Shown: positions 1 through 14,300 of the stretch, piece after piece
Position numbering within the stretch: the stretch's first letter is position 1
Layout: every line of letters begins with the position of its first letter
NCBI RefSeq assembly: GCF_015832195.1
Contig: NC_052018.1
Span: 40,211,258 to 40,275,257 of the forward strand
Source: Motacilla alba alba
Lineage: Eukaryota > Chordata > Aves > Passeriformes > Motacillidae
Direction of reading: 5' to 3'
Length of the DNA stretch: 64,000 nt
Notes under the pieces: model-generated
What the model was told of the DNA's origin: nothing
The model's input: the letters and a program-made list of their open reading frames with translations, nothing else
Databases searched by the model: none
Translations under genes and position numbers: made by a program

Positions 1-3000
1 TGTCAGCAAATCTATATTTTTTCTCTGTATTGCTGGCAATTAGTACATACGGACATACCACAAGTAGGTTTCAACCTTTCTAGTGGTGGATAGTCCCATC
101 AATTACCAACTTTGCTGTGTCAGGCAGCCCACAGGGCAGGAAATAAATGTAATTCAAATAGAGCAGCATAAAGGAAACATTGTGGCTTGGTGTTGATGTT
201 TATTTCAAATGTCGGTACTGAGGTGAGGAAAACAGATGGGAACAAGTCTTGAAACTTTCCAATCTGATGTGTCCAGATCCACACCACCACAGACCAGACA
301 GTGATGTAAGTGATGTTCTCTCCCCTGTGCTTTCAACTTAGCACAGCATATTTAAAACACTGAGTATTATTCTTCAGTTGGTAATTGCAGGGCATTAATG
401 TGTATGTAATTTCAATAATTTAACTTGAATTGGATGACGCTTACTGTTTGATTAGTTTAGCTTTTAGAAGTGTATGTGATTATGACCTAAAAGGCAGATT
501 AATAGCTGGATTATGGTCTTATAGATCATACAATTCATTATATTCACACTGATCAATACCTGGCACCGGTTACTACAACGCCAGTATATATGTTTCATTC
601 ATTCAGATGGGCAGATCTATATTTTTGTTACTTTGCTTTTAAATGTATATCACGAGCAAGAGGCTTTATAGTGTCTATAAGCTACAGCTCCCCTTTATTT
701 TCACTGGCGTCAGAGAATTCAGCACTTCTGAAATTATAAATATCTGAAATCAGATATTTATAAGCTTTAGTTATAAAGTCTATATTCTGAGTCTCAGAAG
801 AAGCCATTACTTGCTAAAAGGTTTCCAAACTTCTGTGGACTACTGCTACCAAACTCTTCCTCAAATATATACGAAGGGATTACTGAGCAGTTTATTTTCA
901 GGTAACAGTTTGAGCAGCAAGGGCGCAGACAAGTTGAAAGTGAGGATCTTGCTGTGTCAAATACTTTCTTTTATGTAGATGGAGCACCAACAGGGCACAT
1001 AGAGGAAATCATTAGCTGCCTGGGTTACTGAGCAAAGTCCTGGTGCTGGGATGCAGCTAGGAAATGAGGTAGGGAGTCTTGAGAGAGGGGATTCACAAAT
1101 ACCTGGTTGGCTGACAAATAAATGGCCTTGCCTACCAAAAGCATGCCTAGCCTCATTTGGGACAGGGAGCTCTTTTCTTTTAATATGTTTAAACAGCACT
1201 TTGTATAATTAACATACACATATATCAATATCTCCATATTTGCATAAAATAAAGTAATTTGCTCAGATATAGGCCCTATGTGTGAGGCTGCAAGACTCTG
1301 GATGCTCAGAATGAGTGAACAGGAAAGAAAGGAAATAAAAGGAAAGAAATGCAGAGTATTGAGAACCATACCCCCACGAGTTGCCTTGACTTCTTTGCGT
1401 AGCACCATACCCCAATGCAGCATTAAACAATGGGTGAATTTGTGGAACAAGATGAAGTCCCTGCCCTGGAGAGATTACATTTGTAGCAGTCAAACACTCT
1501 GAGGCAGAACAAACACCTAGAGAGGTTTATAGCTTTTTATTGTAACACAGGTGGCTGCATTGCCAGATGTATGATACAGAATTGCTCTTCTTATTATCCT
1601 AACTTTATTTAGAATTGAAAACACATTGTTGTAACAATCTCTCAGTTTTAAATGGAACAAGGTATTGTTCAAAATTAATGTTAACCTCAGAGATGACGAG
1701 CATGCTGAGTTTCATGAGACTTCCTTTAATATTCTCCTTTTTCTGCATGAGTTTTAAATTTGACCTCAAAGAGCTATTTTAAAAAGAGAAGGACTATACC
1801 ATCTTTAAATTTTCTAGAGTCTGGATTTCACTAATCCTGACTTCAGACATCAAAGAGCAAGGATATATTAGATTCCCCAAGGAACTCATTTAATTGTGTG
1901 AGTATCTATAACGTATAGCTTTTTTTTCTGTTATTGTTTTATTTTTTTTTTCTCAGCTCAGAACTTTTCTGTTCTGATTTTTTTTACATGAAAAATACAG
2001 GATTCTACTCACTTTAAAAACACAGTATTAGAAATTAAAGAATCCTTTCAGTTTATATCAAAAAAAAAATAGAGAAATATTTTCTGAATGGAATCAAAAT
2101 TTCTGCAACACAGCTGAAGACAGCTGGTATGCTACAAGGAACGCTCCACCCATCCACAGTGCTTTCAGTATGCACCCGTCTTCCTCAAACAACCTCTTCA
2201 ATACCTCAACTTTTCCTCAAATCCTTTCAAGTGGACAGCTTGAAAATCTGAACACATCCTTGCAATCTGGACAGTATTTTTGCACACAGGAAAATCTAAA
2301 TACCAAATGATTCTGGCACAGAATCCAGTAGTTCAAAGAGAAATTCCAGCACCTATTTTAGAGAAGCATGGCCTTTAATTAAGGAACACTGATTTGAGCA
2401 AATTTTCAATGCAATTCTTCCCATTTCCACAGTATTTTCTTCAACTTCTATCAAACATTCACTTTCGAAGAAGACACAATTAAATGGATGTTCCAGCAGC
2501 AAAGAAGTTCTTATACATTTTCAGACACCTCCTGATTTGTGTCAGAAATGAATGGTTAGTTTGCAGCTTCATAAATTAGTTACATTGAACAATTTCCACC
2601 CCTGCAACTTGTGCTGAGAGGAATGCAGTGACAGATAGATTCTGTGCCGTGTTTGCCTATGAGATGATTTTCTTGAAGTCTCATAATGAGTTGTATTTGG
2701 CAGGATTAATGAGTATTATAATGGCAAATGGATGTTTGCAGCTCAGTTGTGTTCCATCACATAGTAACATGGGGTTTCTAGTCCCTTGGAGGCCATAATT
2801 GGTGGCATTAATGCAGTTTTTAATTATGCTTCTTGAAAAAATGAATTGAGACCAAAACAAAAGCTAAGTGTTCATCTCTCTGTAGTGCTGTGGGGTGTAA
2901 ACACAAGACCATTGCTGTCTCTGATATCCATGTTTTGAATTGTATAGGATATTTGGCTGAAACTTGATTTGGGAATATTTGTATTTTTACACAGTTAAAT

Positions 3001-3375
3001 AGCTTTTTAATTATAAGATGCAGGGGGTATTTTTCCCCAGAGAGACTCATCAAAATAGCATGCTGTACATGGAACTGTTTGCATAGTAGATTACATTATT
3101 CCAAATGCAGCTTCATAGCCACAGTGAGTGTCCTTAGGTCTTCATTTATTTAACAGGAGAGAGTGTGAATCCTCCTCACTTTTCCAGGATGCCCATACAT
3201 GAAAGCATTTTGGTGAGTGATGAGTCACTGCCTATAACACTATACCACATGACAGTTTGGATTTATCTTCAGGCTCTGGTGGCCAACACTTTTTTTAGTG
3301 CAATAGCTCAACATCTTCCACAAGACTCCCAACATCAAAAACACAACTGCCTGTGTAACAGTGAAAAAAACAATC
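1..3375. other. Gene-free AT-rich DNA
   Basis: I see no repeat family, gene or RNA here. Overlapping open frames around 957-1502 (up to 141 codons on the minus strand) lie on both strands with no recognisable domain, and are taken as chance. Confidence 0.6.
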
Positions 3376-3404
3376 AAATAAATAAGTAAATAAATAAATA
3401 AATA
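3376..3404. repeat. (AAAT)n microsatellite
   Basis: About seven tetramers with one G substitution follow a poly(A) run (3364-3370). This is a simple A-rich repeat with no attached retroposon recognised. Confidence 0.9.
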
Positions 3405-6400
3405 GATTCCTAAGGAAATCACGTCAGAAAATAATAAAATGTAAAAATAACTGTAAAATATAAGTGTAAAATATAAAATGATATCTGGTGGACATCATTA
3501 CTGTTTCATTCTCATGGAACTATTGATAAATCAAAAGGTAAAACAGAGAGGCTTAATTAAATGGTTAATTAGTTACAGAATATTTATTTAATGGTCTATC
3601 TGATTTCCTGCCGTGCTCTTTAACATTTTCTCCAGCCTGCCGCAGTGTCATAGAAGAGATAATGTAACTAGAATTGCCATTTCTTACGTGGTACATTAAA
3701 TTGGGATGAACTCCTGATCTAGGCATCTCTTTTTTATATCAGCTTTAGTGAATGTAACTCACTTTTGATCCTGGTAGTTTTCCATTAAATTCACAATATA
3801 TCAATAGAGATATATGAATCATTTGTGGGGGCTCCTATCACTTTATATTGTTCCCAAAGCACTAGAATGCACCAGGCAAAAGCCTGCATGAAGGTGAGGC
3901 TTCCAGATATTTACATACTGACTGTTAAGAATACTTTTAGTCTTACTCTGTTGGTAAAGGAGATGTGGGATCAACCCCAGGTGCATACATGAATTCCTTT
4001 GTGATAAAGTTGTCAACGCAGAAGAATGAGTCTTTTTTTGTCTTTTTTTTTAATTTTTAATTTTTTTTTACTTTTTATTTTGTCTTTATTCTTGGAGAAA
4101 TGTATGTCATTGCATGCATACAGATTGTAAAGAAACCAGATGATAATGTATTCCAGATGATAGACAATGTCTAGGAGAATTTCAAATGCTTTACTTCTGT
4201 CAAATGGATTTACTAGTTCTCCATTGATTGTATAATGGGAATTCACACACCTGCACTTGCAAAAATCTACAGGCAAATACCTAAATTTAAGTTTCTTAAT
4301 CTCTAACACATTTTAAGTGAAATTTACTCAATAGGACCTGTCTGCAAAACCACCAGTTTCTTGACTGATTGGTAGATTGAGAGCAACCTGAATTCTTATT
4401 ACTGTTTTTTTTTATTATTGTTATTTGCATAATCACAAGTGGAAGTCCTCATTTTCATGCTTTGCGAGGTTCAAGTAAAAAATAAAGCATAATTTGAGGA
4501 ATAGGACATGCAGAACAGGACAAGAACAAAACAGTGAAATAACAACACACTCCAAGATCACACAAAGCTAAACAACTTGTTCTGGGTTTAATAGGAATAT
4601 TTGAGATATTGGAAAAATAACTGTGCTTGCAAAATCCACTATAGCACTTGGGGTTTGCTGATGTGCTCCCCTGTCCTACTGATCTTTAGAGAGGGGTCCC
4701 TAACCTGTGTGTGCAGGAAGATTTATGTTCTTCAAAACCAGCAAGGGGCCACAAGAGTCACCACATTTCTTCCTATGGTTTGAAAGGAGGTGGGTCCCTA
4801 TCACCCTTCTCTTTCTGAGTCCCATCTGAATACTCCAGGTAGATCATCTTGGCATTAAAGTTCCTGTTTCTTCTTTAATGCATCACTTCTGCTAAAATTC
4901 AAACACACCCAATAGAAAAATATGGACTTCATGCCATGAGATTAAAAGTGAAGTCAAAAACTGTAAATAAAAAATTAAATATCATTTTAGAGCCCCAAAG
5001 GCTCTGGTGCGTGGGAGAAAAACTGCTGGTAGGCTCTGAGCCCTGGTCCCACAGCAGCCCTTCTGCTTGGGTCTCAGAGAAATGCATGTTCTCCTTTCAC
5101 CCTCTTCTTCTTCATCTCATTTCAGAGCCTTTTCCTGTCATTTATCCAGCAGATTTGATGGCCTGTATTCTGGCATGGCATATCTATTTTTTTCACATGT
5201 TCCAACACAGTGTGAATTCCTCTCAAATTCCTTTGCCCTTTGGAGTAGTTTCAGCAACAAATGCAATTGAAGTTGATGAACTTTTTCCTGCTAAAAGAAA
5301 GCCATCATACTTTAAAATGATGGTTGCATTATTATATAAGTCACTGGATCTCCTTGATTGCCAAAAACTCTGACTCCTGAGAAACGTCTCCCAGCCTCCT
5401 CAGACAGGTTCATGTCTCCTTTCCCCAGAATAATACACTAAGGTGGATGATGCTAAATTGATCCTTGCAGATTTTTTTTTTTTAATTTCTGCATTGAGCA
5501 CAATGTTTCTGTTTTGTGAAATACTGAGGAGAAAACACAATTTCACTTTTTTGCCCTTCTTATCCCTCATTATCTTTTACCTTCTGTGTGGGACAAATAG
5601 ACTATGGGGGCTGCCACCTGCTGCCTACTGCTCCATGAGCAGAGAAAACTGCAGTCACAAACCTATGCCAGCCACTCCTTCTGCTTTTTCAAATCGCTTA
5701 ACTTAAATAGCTCAATGTAAACTATCCTATGCTTTATCACAAATACTACATTAAGTATAAGGTACTTAAAATTCATAAAGCAGGCAAGTCTAAAAAGCAA
5801 TATTGACCTCCAGCATTTTTTATAATAAACTCTGGCTCTTACTTCCAAGAGTTTGAAGTCTAAGAGACTCCTAAGGTTTGGTTTGAATTTTGGCCCAAAG
5901 AATGAGAGAAAACAGGTACCTCTTTGAATATAATCTCCACATCTGAATGTACCTAGCCTTTTCAGAAAGATCTTCCTAGACCCCAATTCTGCCTGCTAAT
6001 CCAAAAGGCAATTTTCACTTCCTTTATTGCTAGGGCGGCCTAATAAGCCATACCAGTAAGTCAACACAATACCACTATCAGCTCTTTTTTCTGGATGTGG
6101 TAACTCCTTCTACAAAAATAGGCTGGCAGAAGAAACTCACTCTCCTTTTACAGTTAATGATACTGTAAAATGCTGAAAGAAGATAAGGTGTCCCAGGTTA
6201 TAAAAGTGATCAATAGTAAGCAATCAGGAGGCCAAAGCTCTTAATGTTTATTTTACAGGGTAAGAAGTTATAGGGAATGCTAGCTAGCTGGATAAAAGCA
6301 CAGTCTAGCTGTGGGGGTGTTATGCAGCAGTTAATTCATCCTAGAACTGGATTAACTATGAAAATGAAAAAGTTGCTTCTCTAGTCATGGAGGATGGTTT

Positions 6401-9400
6401 GTAGGCCCCCATAAATCAGGCAGAAAGCTGCTGAGGGTGGAGAGGCTTATGTATATAAAGTCTCAACCTCATGAGGCTTGTACCTGCTTATCAGAAAAAG
6501 AAAAAAAATCTGAAGGCGAATAAGTCAGCTACATGCAGAAACAAAATATATGATCTTATGCACTGCGGATAAACAAAATCTCTGGGAAATAAGTGTTCAA
6601 TACGTGGCAAAAAATACGTATCAAAATGAAAAATATTATCTGACATTGGAAAGGAGACTGCTGCAGGATTTCTTTTAAGCATAATGTAACATTAGGTCTT
6701 TGGCAAAAAGACCTAACTTTAATTATCAATGCCCTAGTCGGTCTGTTCAGGCTCTGCTTTTCTATGCATAATGCAGTCAAATCTCTACACATCTTTTTTT
6801 CGGTGAGTTGATTCCATTGTGTATATTTGAGCAAAATCATCTGCACATTTTTTACAGTGGGCTGGATCTGTGTGGTCTTTACTCTCTCATCAGGAAATAA
6901 ATCTCACATAATATCAGTAGAGCAGGCTATGGCAGAAGCAGTCACCTCCCATTTGCATTAACATTGCTTGTTTATTTTATCCAATGCCTTTTGCACATTT
7001 AGCATATTTTAAAGGATATGTCAGCCATATTATAATGCTTTCCTTCTACACAAGTACTACAGATATAAATCCTTTATATGCTTTCTCCAAACTCACTTAC
7101 AAATGCCCATTGAAAATGTCCATTTAAATGATGGTAATGATAGTGGAGTCTAATATGCAGGAAGATTTTCCTATTATCTTATTTTTAGAGTATTTTATTA
7201 ATAACATATTGATATAAAAGATAAGAACATTTTACCTCCATAAATTTGTACATGCAATTTGTTCTTTTCACTGCACAAACGTATTTAGGATGCCACTCAG
7301 TAGTACTGATTGAATATTTATTTAAACAAATATCAGTATTACCCAACTAGCTGGAAAATCCATGAGTTTGGTTTTGATAGCAGAGCATTTCTCAAAAATT
7401 TATGTGTGCATTCAAATGTTGGTGCTTTGGATATAGGCTAAAGTATTTGCTTTATATGTATTATTTTGTTTGAATACAAGGAAGCTGGTTTGATTTGTAT
7501 GTTTCCCCCTTATAGAATTGTTCCAAGGCTCTGTCAGAGATCACGTAGAGTAATTTTTCCCATCAATCTTTGCTGTGCAGCCATGCACGAATGCAGTAGG
7601 AAAAAGGGGGCAGAAATCAAATCACTTAATTGCAGCATTTTTCATCTACATCTTTTGTTTTATGGTGGTAAAGGCCCCGAAGTAGCCTACCATGATTCAT
7701 GGCTGTCACTGCTGCCGTTAGCAGTTCAATCTTTCATTCTAGGCATTTTGGTACTGAAAGTACCTACACAATTACTTTGATGAATATGACTTGTTTGTTT
7801 TTTTGCCCATTTTTAGCAGAGAGAGGTTGTGCTTAATACAGACATTTAAATAAGATAGCATTCATGCCTGCTGCATTCGCACTGTTTCCAAAGTTGTGGA
7901 TGCAGTTTATGAATATGAGCATTTTTCCAAAGGAATGAAAGTATGCTAAATGTACCCATTTTATTAAATCCTCCTCTTAATAAGTTTATATAATCAAAAA
8001 ATGACAAAGGCTTCTTCCATAAAAAAAGGAATAATCACCTCAGCTCTGATACTGAAAACTTCCTTTAAATCTTAATATTTTATTTTTTGGGCGAGGGTGG
8101 TATGACAAAGACAATGAAGCAGGGCACATAGTAATGCTCATAAAAGTGATTTTTCTTTTGTGGTTTACACATGTATCATAGGAAGTGATTAGTAATTTAT
8201 ACATATTAGGAGAAGGTCCAAAGGAACAAAGATTTCAAAAAAGTGGGGGTTTTTTTGTTTTTTTTTTGTTTTTTTTTTTTTAACTCTGCACTCTCTGCAT
8301 TAAATACATCCCTTTTCTGAGATAGGAAGGAGGCAAGCTTTTGGGGTTTTGTTATCTCATTCTAAATCAAATTTCTAGCATATATTTTGGCATGGGAATC
8401 CATTGAGAAGACAAATGCCCATTTTTAGGCTAGAGTATAAGTGAAAACAGTTATTTGTATGGATCCTCAAAGAAGAGTAATCTATCCTTCTTCAAAAATG
8501 GTCATTTCAATTCAATAGAAGGGGCTCTGTTTCCTGTCTTATATTTGAAACACGGGACTCTTTTTTACTCGTGTTCCTATTAGTTTATTTTATTGTGCTG
8601 TTTTCTTTGAATTACCAGTACAAAGTTATTTATGTCTGATATCCACATAGTCAGCCAGAAGGCAGGGGATGCCTGCGTTGTACAATGGGAATTCTGGTCA
8701 ATGTGCTCAGGACTACTGTGTTGCTTTGATGTGGAATTCTCTTTTTGAAAGGCCAACATCACACCCAGGCTCAAAATAATCTTAGACTTAAATGTAAAGG
8801 ACTCTTAGAATGAGATAAAACCCTTATAAAACATTAATATAAATCTTATAGCTAAAACTCAGAAAAGTAATTAAAGCAAATTTCATAGAATCATGACCAT
8901 GATCCAAAATGTGCCATGTAATCTGCCACCCTCAGACCTGTGGAGTAAAAACAGTTTGACAGAGGTACACTAGAGGCTGCTGCTTTCAAGATGACTTTCA
9001 GTATGCACTATTCAGTTTCACCAACCCTGTTACAGAGACATAATTATACCAAGGTGGGAAGATTACTGGGGGACTTACGACAACAGTAAAACTGAGCAGC
9101 TGCAGAAGTGCTTATGGGAGAAACTTGAATATTTACCTTTGGGGATGTGAATGTGAGTTAAAAGGTTGGTGATTTAATGCTGAAAAAAATCAGGGAATAA
9201 AAATAGTAGGTGAGTGTAAATCTCTGAGAATCACAACTTTGGGGTATGGAAATAATGAGATGGTCACCTCGTATTACACCAAGCAATGGCACTATCCCTC
9301 AAAACTACCAAAAGAGCCTTCTGAACTGGTGCCTTGGAGGCCATATCCTCCTCCAGAGCCAATTTCACTTTCTGCTTCCTGGTGTCACTGATTAATAAGC

Positions 9401-10959
9401 AACTGTGCAGTGAAATAAAACCATGGCAAAATAATTGAATGAGTGGTTAGTCACTTAGATTCATCATAATATAGTTGGTGTTTGCCTTCTCATCACTGTT
9501 TGGTTCACAGACTATTGCTGGATTTAAAGAAGCAGCAGCCATCCCATCTGTGTGAACATCACTGTATGTACACTTCTGTCAAAGTGTCAGGGTAAATGGA
9601 TGTAGGAGTATATGACATTAAAGGAAGAAAGGCAATTAATTTCATATTTTCTTTATTAAACACAGATTTTCAACAGAGAGAGAGTTACCAGTGCTTATGT
9701 GGTACAACAAAACAATAAATCCAATCCTGATCCTTCAGAGTCCTGCTAAATGTGCAGCTCTTCCATATGAGGAGAAGTCTTCAGGTCTTGGTGGCACCAA
9801 GATACAGGTAGGGACTGTTACCCGCAGCTGGATCTCACTGGGGCAGCAGTTCAGAACTAAAAGGTAATGAGGTGCTCCTCAGGCAGAAACACTTGCCTCT
9901 GCAGTTCATAACTAAAGCCACTGTCAGGAAAAAATGGCATTCGTGCACTGAGTTCTTCACCTTAGGCATGAAACTGTTAACAGAATCACTACTGTGGGCA
10001 AAGCATCCACAGTCTAATCCCAGCTGGACTAGTTCTGAGTTAGTTGAATTAATTGTTTATGTCTTTTTACTTTTATACCTGGTGGTCTTTGCTTTCAGGG
10101 CTGCACTCCAGGTCTGCAACTTGGTATTCCATGCAAGACCTGAGCACAGTGGAGTCTGCTTTACATTGCTCTGTGGAAAAAACAAACAACTACCAAAAGT
10201 CCCCAATAAACCTAAATGATTTGGAGCCTTTGCAAAAGTCTCAGAAGTCTTTAAATTCCTGATGGTGAGAGAGGTACCTAGAAAAATTTTCAGTAGTCTT
10301 TAGAGAGATAATCTCCGTTAATTTTAATTCGAATTAGGAATTTAGCATGCTTTTGACAGTCCCACTAGGTAGCTCTCTCCTGACACTACTTTATAAATAC
10401 ATTCTGCCTTAGATGCTACTTTAAAAATATAGTCCTTTGAAAAAAACATGGTGACTTCAAAAATATATTATCTCTCATGTTTTTGTAATACTGTATGCAC
10501 ATCCAACTATTAAAATAACACATGGAAATACACATGAATAGGCAGAACTGTGTAAATAAATCCATACCGAGCTATCAGTTTGCATTTTTGAGAGCAGAAG
10601 AATTTTCTCTTGTGACTCTCTCTAAAGTTAATAACCAATCATTATTCCATCATAAGTAATTTTAAATTTGTTTTAAAGAAAACAGTTAAAGACAGTAATA
10701 GGACAAAAGAAATTGAAAACGCTTATTTCCATGAATAATACCTCCAAATGTTACCTGTGGGATGTATCTTCCCAGTTATCAGGCAAGGAAGGACATACTA
10801 GTCTTATAATTTTCTTGAATTCCATGGTCTGATCATTACATACAATAACAAAGCTCAAAGCATCCAGGGAGGGGAAGAGACCATTGAATGAAGGCATTGG
10901 CAAATGTAGCAAATGGAGAAAACCACAGGCCGATTGGAAGTTGGCTAAGTAAAATAAAT
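3405..10959. other. Gene-free AT-rich DNA
   Basis: Nothing is recognised except one T-rich tract. Frames such as 4936-5373 (145 codons, plus, the longest nearby) and 7466-7780 (104 codons) show no domain, splice context or codon bias. The area 7460-7790 has a low-repeat, motif-rich look and could be a conserved noncoding element. That is impression only. Confidence 0.55.
8250..8281. repeat. T-rich low-complexity tract
   Basis: Runs of 7, 10 and 14 T are separated by single G residues, just after GTGGGGG. The tract is low-complexity DNA and no retroposon body is recognised beside it. Confidence 0.9.
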
Positions 10960-11330
10960 ACGTTTTTTCATGGGGGAAACAAAGGGTGGGTCGACCTGCC
11001 GGGAAGCTGACAACACAGGTACGTCTGACTGGAACAGCTTCTTATTGGATGAGGGAATTAAGACAAGTTGTAGGACGAGGGCAGAGGCCCAGCTGCTGTC
11101 AGATGGGTACCTAGTTCCCCCTCCAGGAATGATTTGCCAAAAGCGGAATTTAGCCCTCCCTTTCACATAACCAGCCTGGGCTCTGCTGGCTTTTACTTGA
11201 GGTGCAAGAGGCAGGTGGGAGGGTCCAGAGGAAATGCTCTTTGGTGGTTCCTCCCCAAGTACCATCAGGGGTGTGCTATACCTCCACCTCCCAGTCACAT
11301 GCAAGGGGTCTTTTTATGTTTTGAATCCCT
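10960..11330. other. GC- and CpG-richer patch, unclassified
   Basis: This stretch differs from its AT-rich surroundings. It has several CpGs (for example in GGTCGACCTGCCGGG, 10989-11003) and a higher GC content for about 370 bp. Overlapping open frames occur on both strands (119 codons minus, 66 and 89 codons plus). None resembles a protein I know. It could be a remnant of an LTR or other element that I do not recognise, or a decayed exon. No LTR ends or duplications were found. Confidence 0.3.
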
Positions 11331-14300
11331 GTGTGGATACTACATAATGGAGAGTAGTGTCCAGGCTGGAGATGAGAAGAGTGATATGGTATCAAGCTGT
11401 TAGGTAGTGGGGTGATAAAGCCAGCATTACTTACCAGGTTTAAATTCCATTCTGTAGTGATAATTAGGTAACTATCCAGGGAGAGTACCACATTTAATGA
11501 AATAGCACAAGAAAGGCTTTAAAAAAAAAAGCCTTTCTAAAAGTAAACTCACATTGTACTCAAATACAAGAGTAAGTCAAAGCATGTGGACTGTTTTGTG
11601 AAGCAGATGGATAAAAATGTGGTTAAGAGAGGAAGATGATTTGGATGTTGGAGAGGGGGCTGGCAGGCTGCCTATGTTAGTGATGCTAAGGAGTGCTGGA
11701 ACACTTGATAATTTCAGAGCAAGTTAGTTTGCCACAGCTTACAACCTGCTCAGCGCTGGGGAAAGAGCTTGTTCTGTCTTCTCATCAGTATGTGGTATGG
11801 AATAATCACAGTGGTTACCTAACAGTGATGAAAAGCTGCAACAGCTAAGGGAAGGAGACTGCAAATCTGATTGAATGTGGGCATTTCAGGTTTGGAAATA
11901 TGTGCTACCTACTAAAATGAGCTATCGACTAATTCTGAAAGAAATGTTATATGGGCTTAATGTTCATCTTCATCCACACTATAATGAGAAGGATTAGACT
12001 GGCTTCCATATGTGGAATATTTATTTCAGCAATACGGGAAAATGTATTTCCCTAATATTTTTTCTGTATGCACAAGGCCTTAAATTTTACAGATGTGATT
12101 AATGTTTTAATTTGCTGTTCTAGTGGGATACAAGTTTACCATACAATATAAATTACTTACAAAGAAATTTGCTTATATGGAGTTTAATTCATACACTGTT
12201 TAGCCACCATGTGTGGCATAGCTTTGCCTTCTCTATGGGATCAAGCAGTTGTGCATTGATTTGCAAAATAAAAAACACTCGGGTTGCACAAAGCATTTCT
12301 TAACAACCCAAGCCAGAGCATTTATGAAGCAAACTTGTGCCTGTTAGTGTTTATTTTAACATGAATTGGTAAACGGGATATTAATTGCAAGTTCTGAATT
12401 GGATTCCTGATGCAAATCATTCTGATTAACCAGTATTTTAAAAAAAATTGTCTATTACATACATTTTTGTAGATCTCATTTACACAGCAAAAGAATGACA
12501 AATTAAATACATGCCCCAAATAGCGTAAATCAACCTAGTTCATAGGTTAATTGTTTGAGGGTCCCTGGAATATGAACCCAACCAATGGTTGTGATAATAA
12601 ATTTAAAATAAAAAAAAAAACAACCACAACCCCAAAGTATCTCAGAATATGTTTTATTTTTATTTACTTTTCAACACACAGCTGAAAATAACACAACCTC
12701 GGAATGCTATCAACTGATGCATGCTCTTTACTCTCCCAGTGGTGAAGTCTTTCACTGTTCCTGGTGCCCCAAAGATATCTGGGCTCTGCAAGACCAAGCA
12801 GAGGAACTACAGACAGCATATGAAGTGCCAACAGTGACTTAAAGTCTGTGTCATTCACACACAGTGGTTTTGATGTACCAAATACTTTACTAACTCTAAT
12901 GTGAATAAACTTTCTGCCTGGGGATCTAAAGATTTTTTTGCTAATGGGCTTGCACTTTCAGAAAGTATTGAGAGCCATATTCTCTGGAGAAATATCCCCC
13001 AGTAAAGACCCTTGTTCAGAACCTTATTTTGTAATCTAATATAATTTTTTCTAACCACTTCTCATGTCAAATACATCAGCAATGTCGAGATGGTTTGGGA
13101 AATTAAATGGAAAGCTCCCTGGCCTGAAATGTTGCAGGCATTTCCAACCTCCTTTACAAAAATGGAAAGACAAAATATCAGTAGTATTTGGGGCCAAATG
13201 CTATTTTCATTGATACTCCAAAGGAGTCTTATTACTGATTTCAGCAGACAAAGGGTGTATAATTTTGTTAGGAGTCTTATATCTAAAAGAGATCCCCTAT
13301 AATTTTTCATGGGGAAGACAGGTGAACAAAAATTTAAGTACATCCTCTCATCAGGGAAAGATGTTGATCTGGCAGCTGTGCACTTGGAGACAATGAACTC
13401 TGTTTTACATTTGTAATAATTTTCCAAAGTCCAGCATCTGAGGTAATAGAGGTTTTTACTTAAATATCAGGAAAGATAAACTTACACTAAGTCTTGGAAG
13501 CAAAATTTCTTCCTTACTGACCCACAAAGAGTACCACTACTCTGGTAGACTACATGACAACCTTCCACCTTTCTTCATTCTCTCCTTTCAAACAGGGTGT
13601 GAACACCAGTGTGTTCATCTGTGCTACAGCCAAGGTAATCTGATTTCATCTATTCACCATGTGTACAGCCATTATGTGTACAGAGTAACAGACAAAGCAA
13701 ATATGGTCATAGAAAATACAAAACAGAAACTCTTTTGTTTCTGTAACTACTTCAGCAGGAGAGTGGAACTTGTTTTCAAGCCTTGTCCTATCTAATGCAA
13801 TGTAAATACAGTATTCAGCATTTTTGTCCATTTCATTAAGCACTGCTCATTTCAATATAAGCCTTATTAGCTAATTAAACTATTTAATTAGTTATACTTG
13901 AGTTGCATTAAATTGCAATCACTTTCATCTGTTTTAATAGAAGATGTATTTTACATGTGTCCACAAATGCTGGCATGAATATTATTCCAGCTAGTATCCA
14001 GTGTAACTGGACAGCTTTCTGGAACATTTCAGCTTTCCTGAGCATTTCAGCAAGTAATCCTAATTCTTTCTAAATAGCTGCATGCTAATAATCACATTGC
14101 GGAAACATCACATGAATAATGACATTAAAGACTAAGTTAATGGTGACGATATGGGCTAACATGGACAGGACTTGGGCTAAAATGGATTTTACTTCACACA
14201 TTTCAGGGTACATTATATATAGGGATATGTGTCTTTATACAGTAAAATTTATCTCTACCTAAACTCCAGCTTTCCTATTCCCTAATACTCTATGTTTCTT

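Noticed and set aside
1025..1450. 141-codon minus-strand open frame, with other frames on both strands
   Set aside because: Several frames are open in the same place, and none has a recognisable motif.
4936..5373. 145-codon plus-strand open frame
   Set aside because: It shows no domain, Kozak or splice context or homology that I recognise. A second, shorter frame overlaps it. Its length is within chance expectation for 64 kb.
8884..8945. Possible small CR1 3' end (TCATAGAATCATGACC)
   Set aside because: Only the first dozen bases match a CR1 terminus. The following sequence does not continue as CR1.
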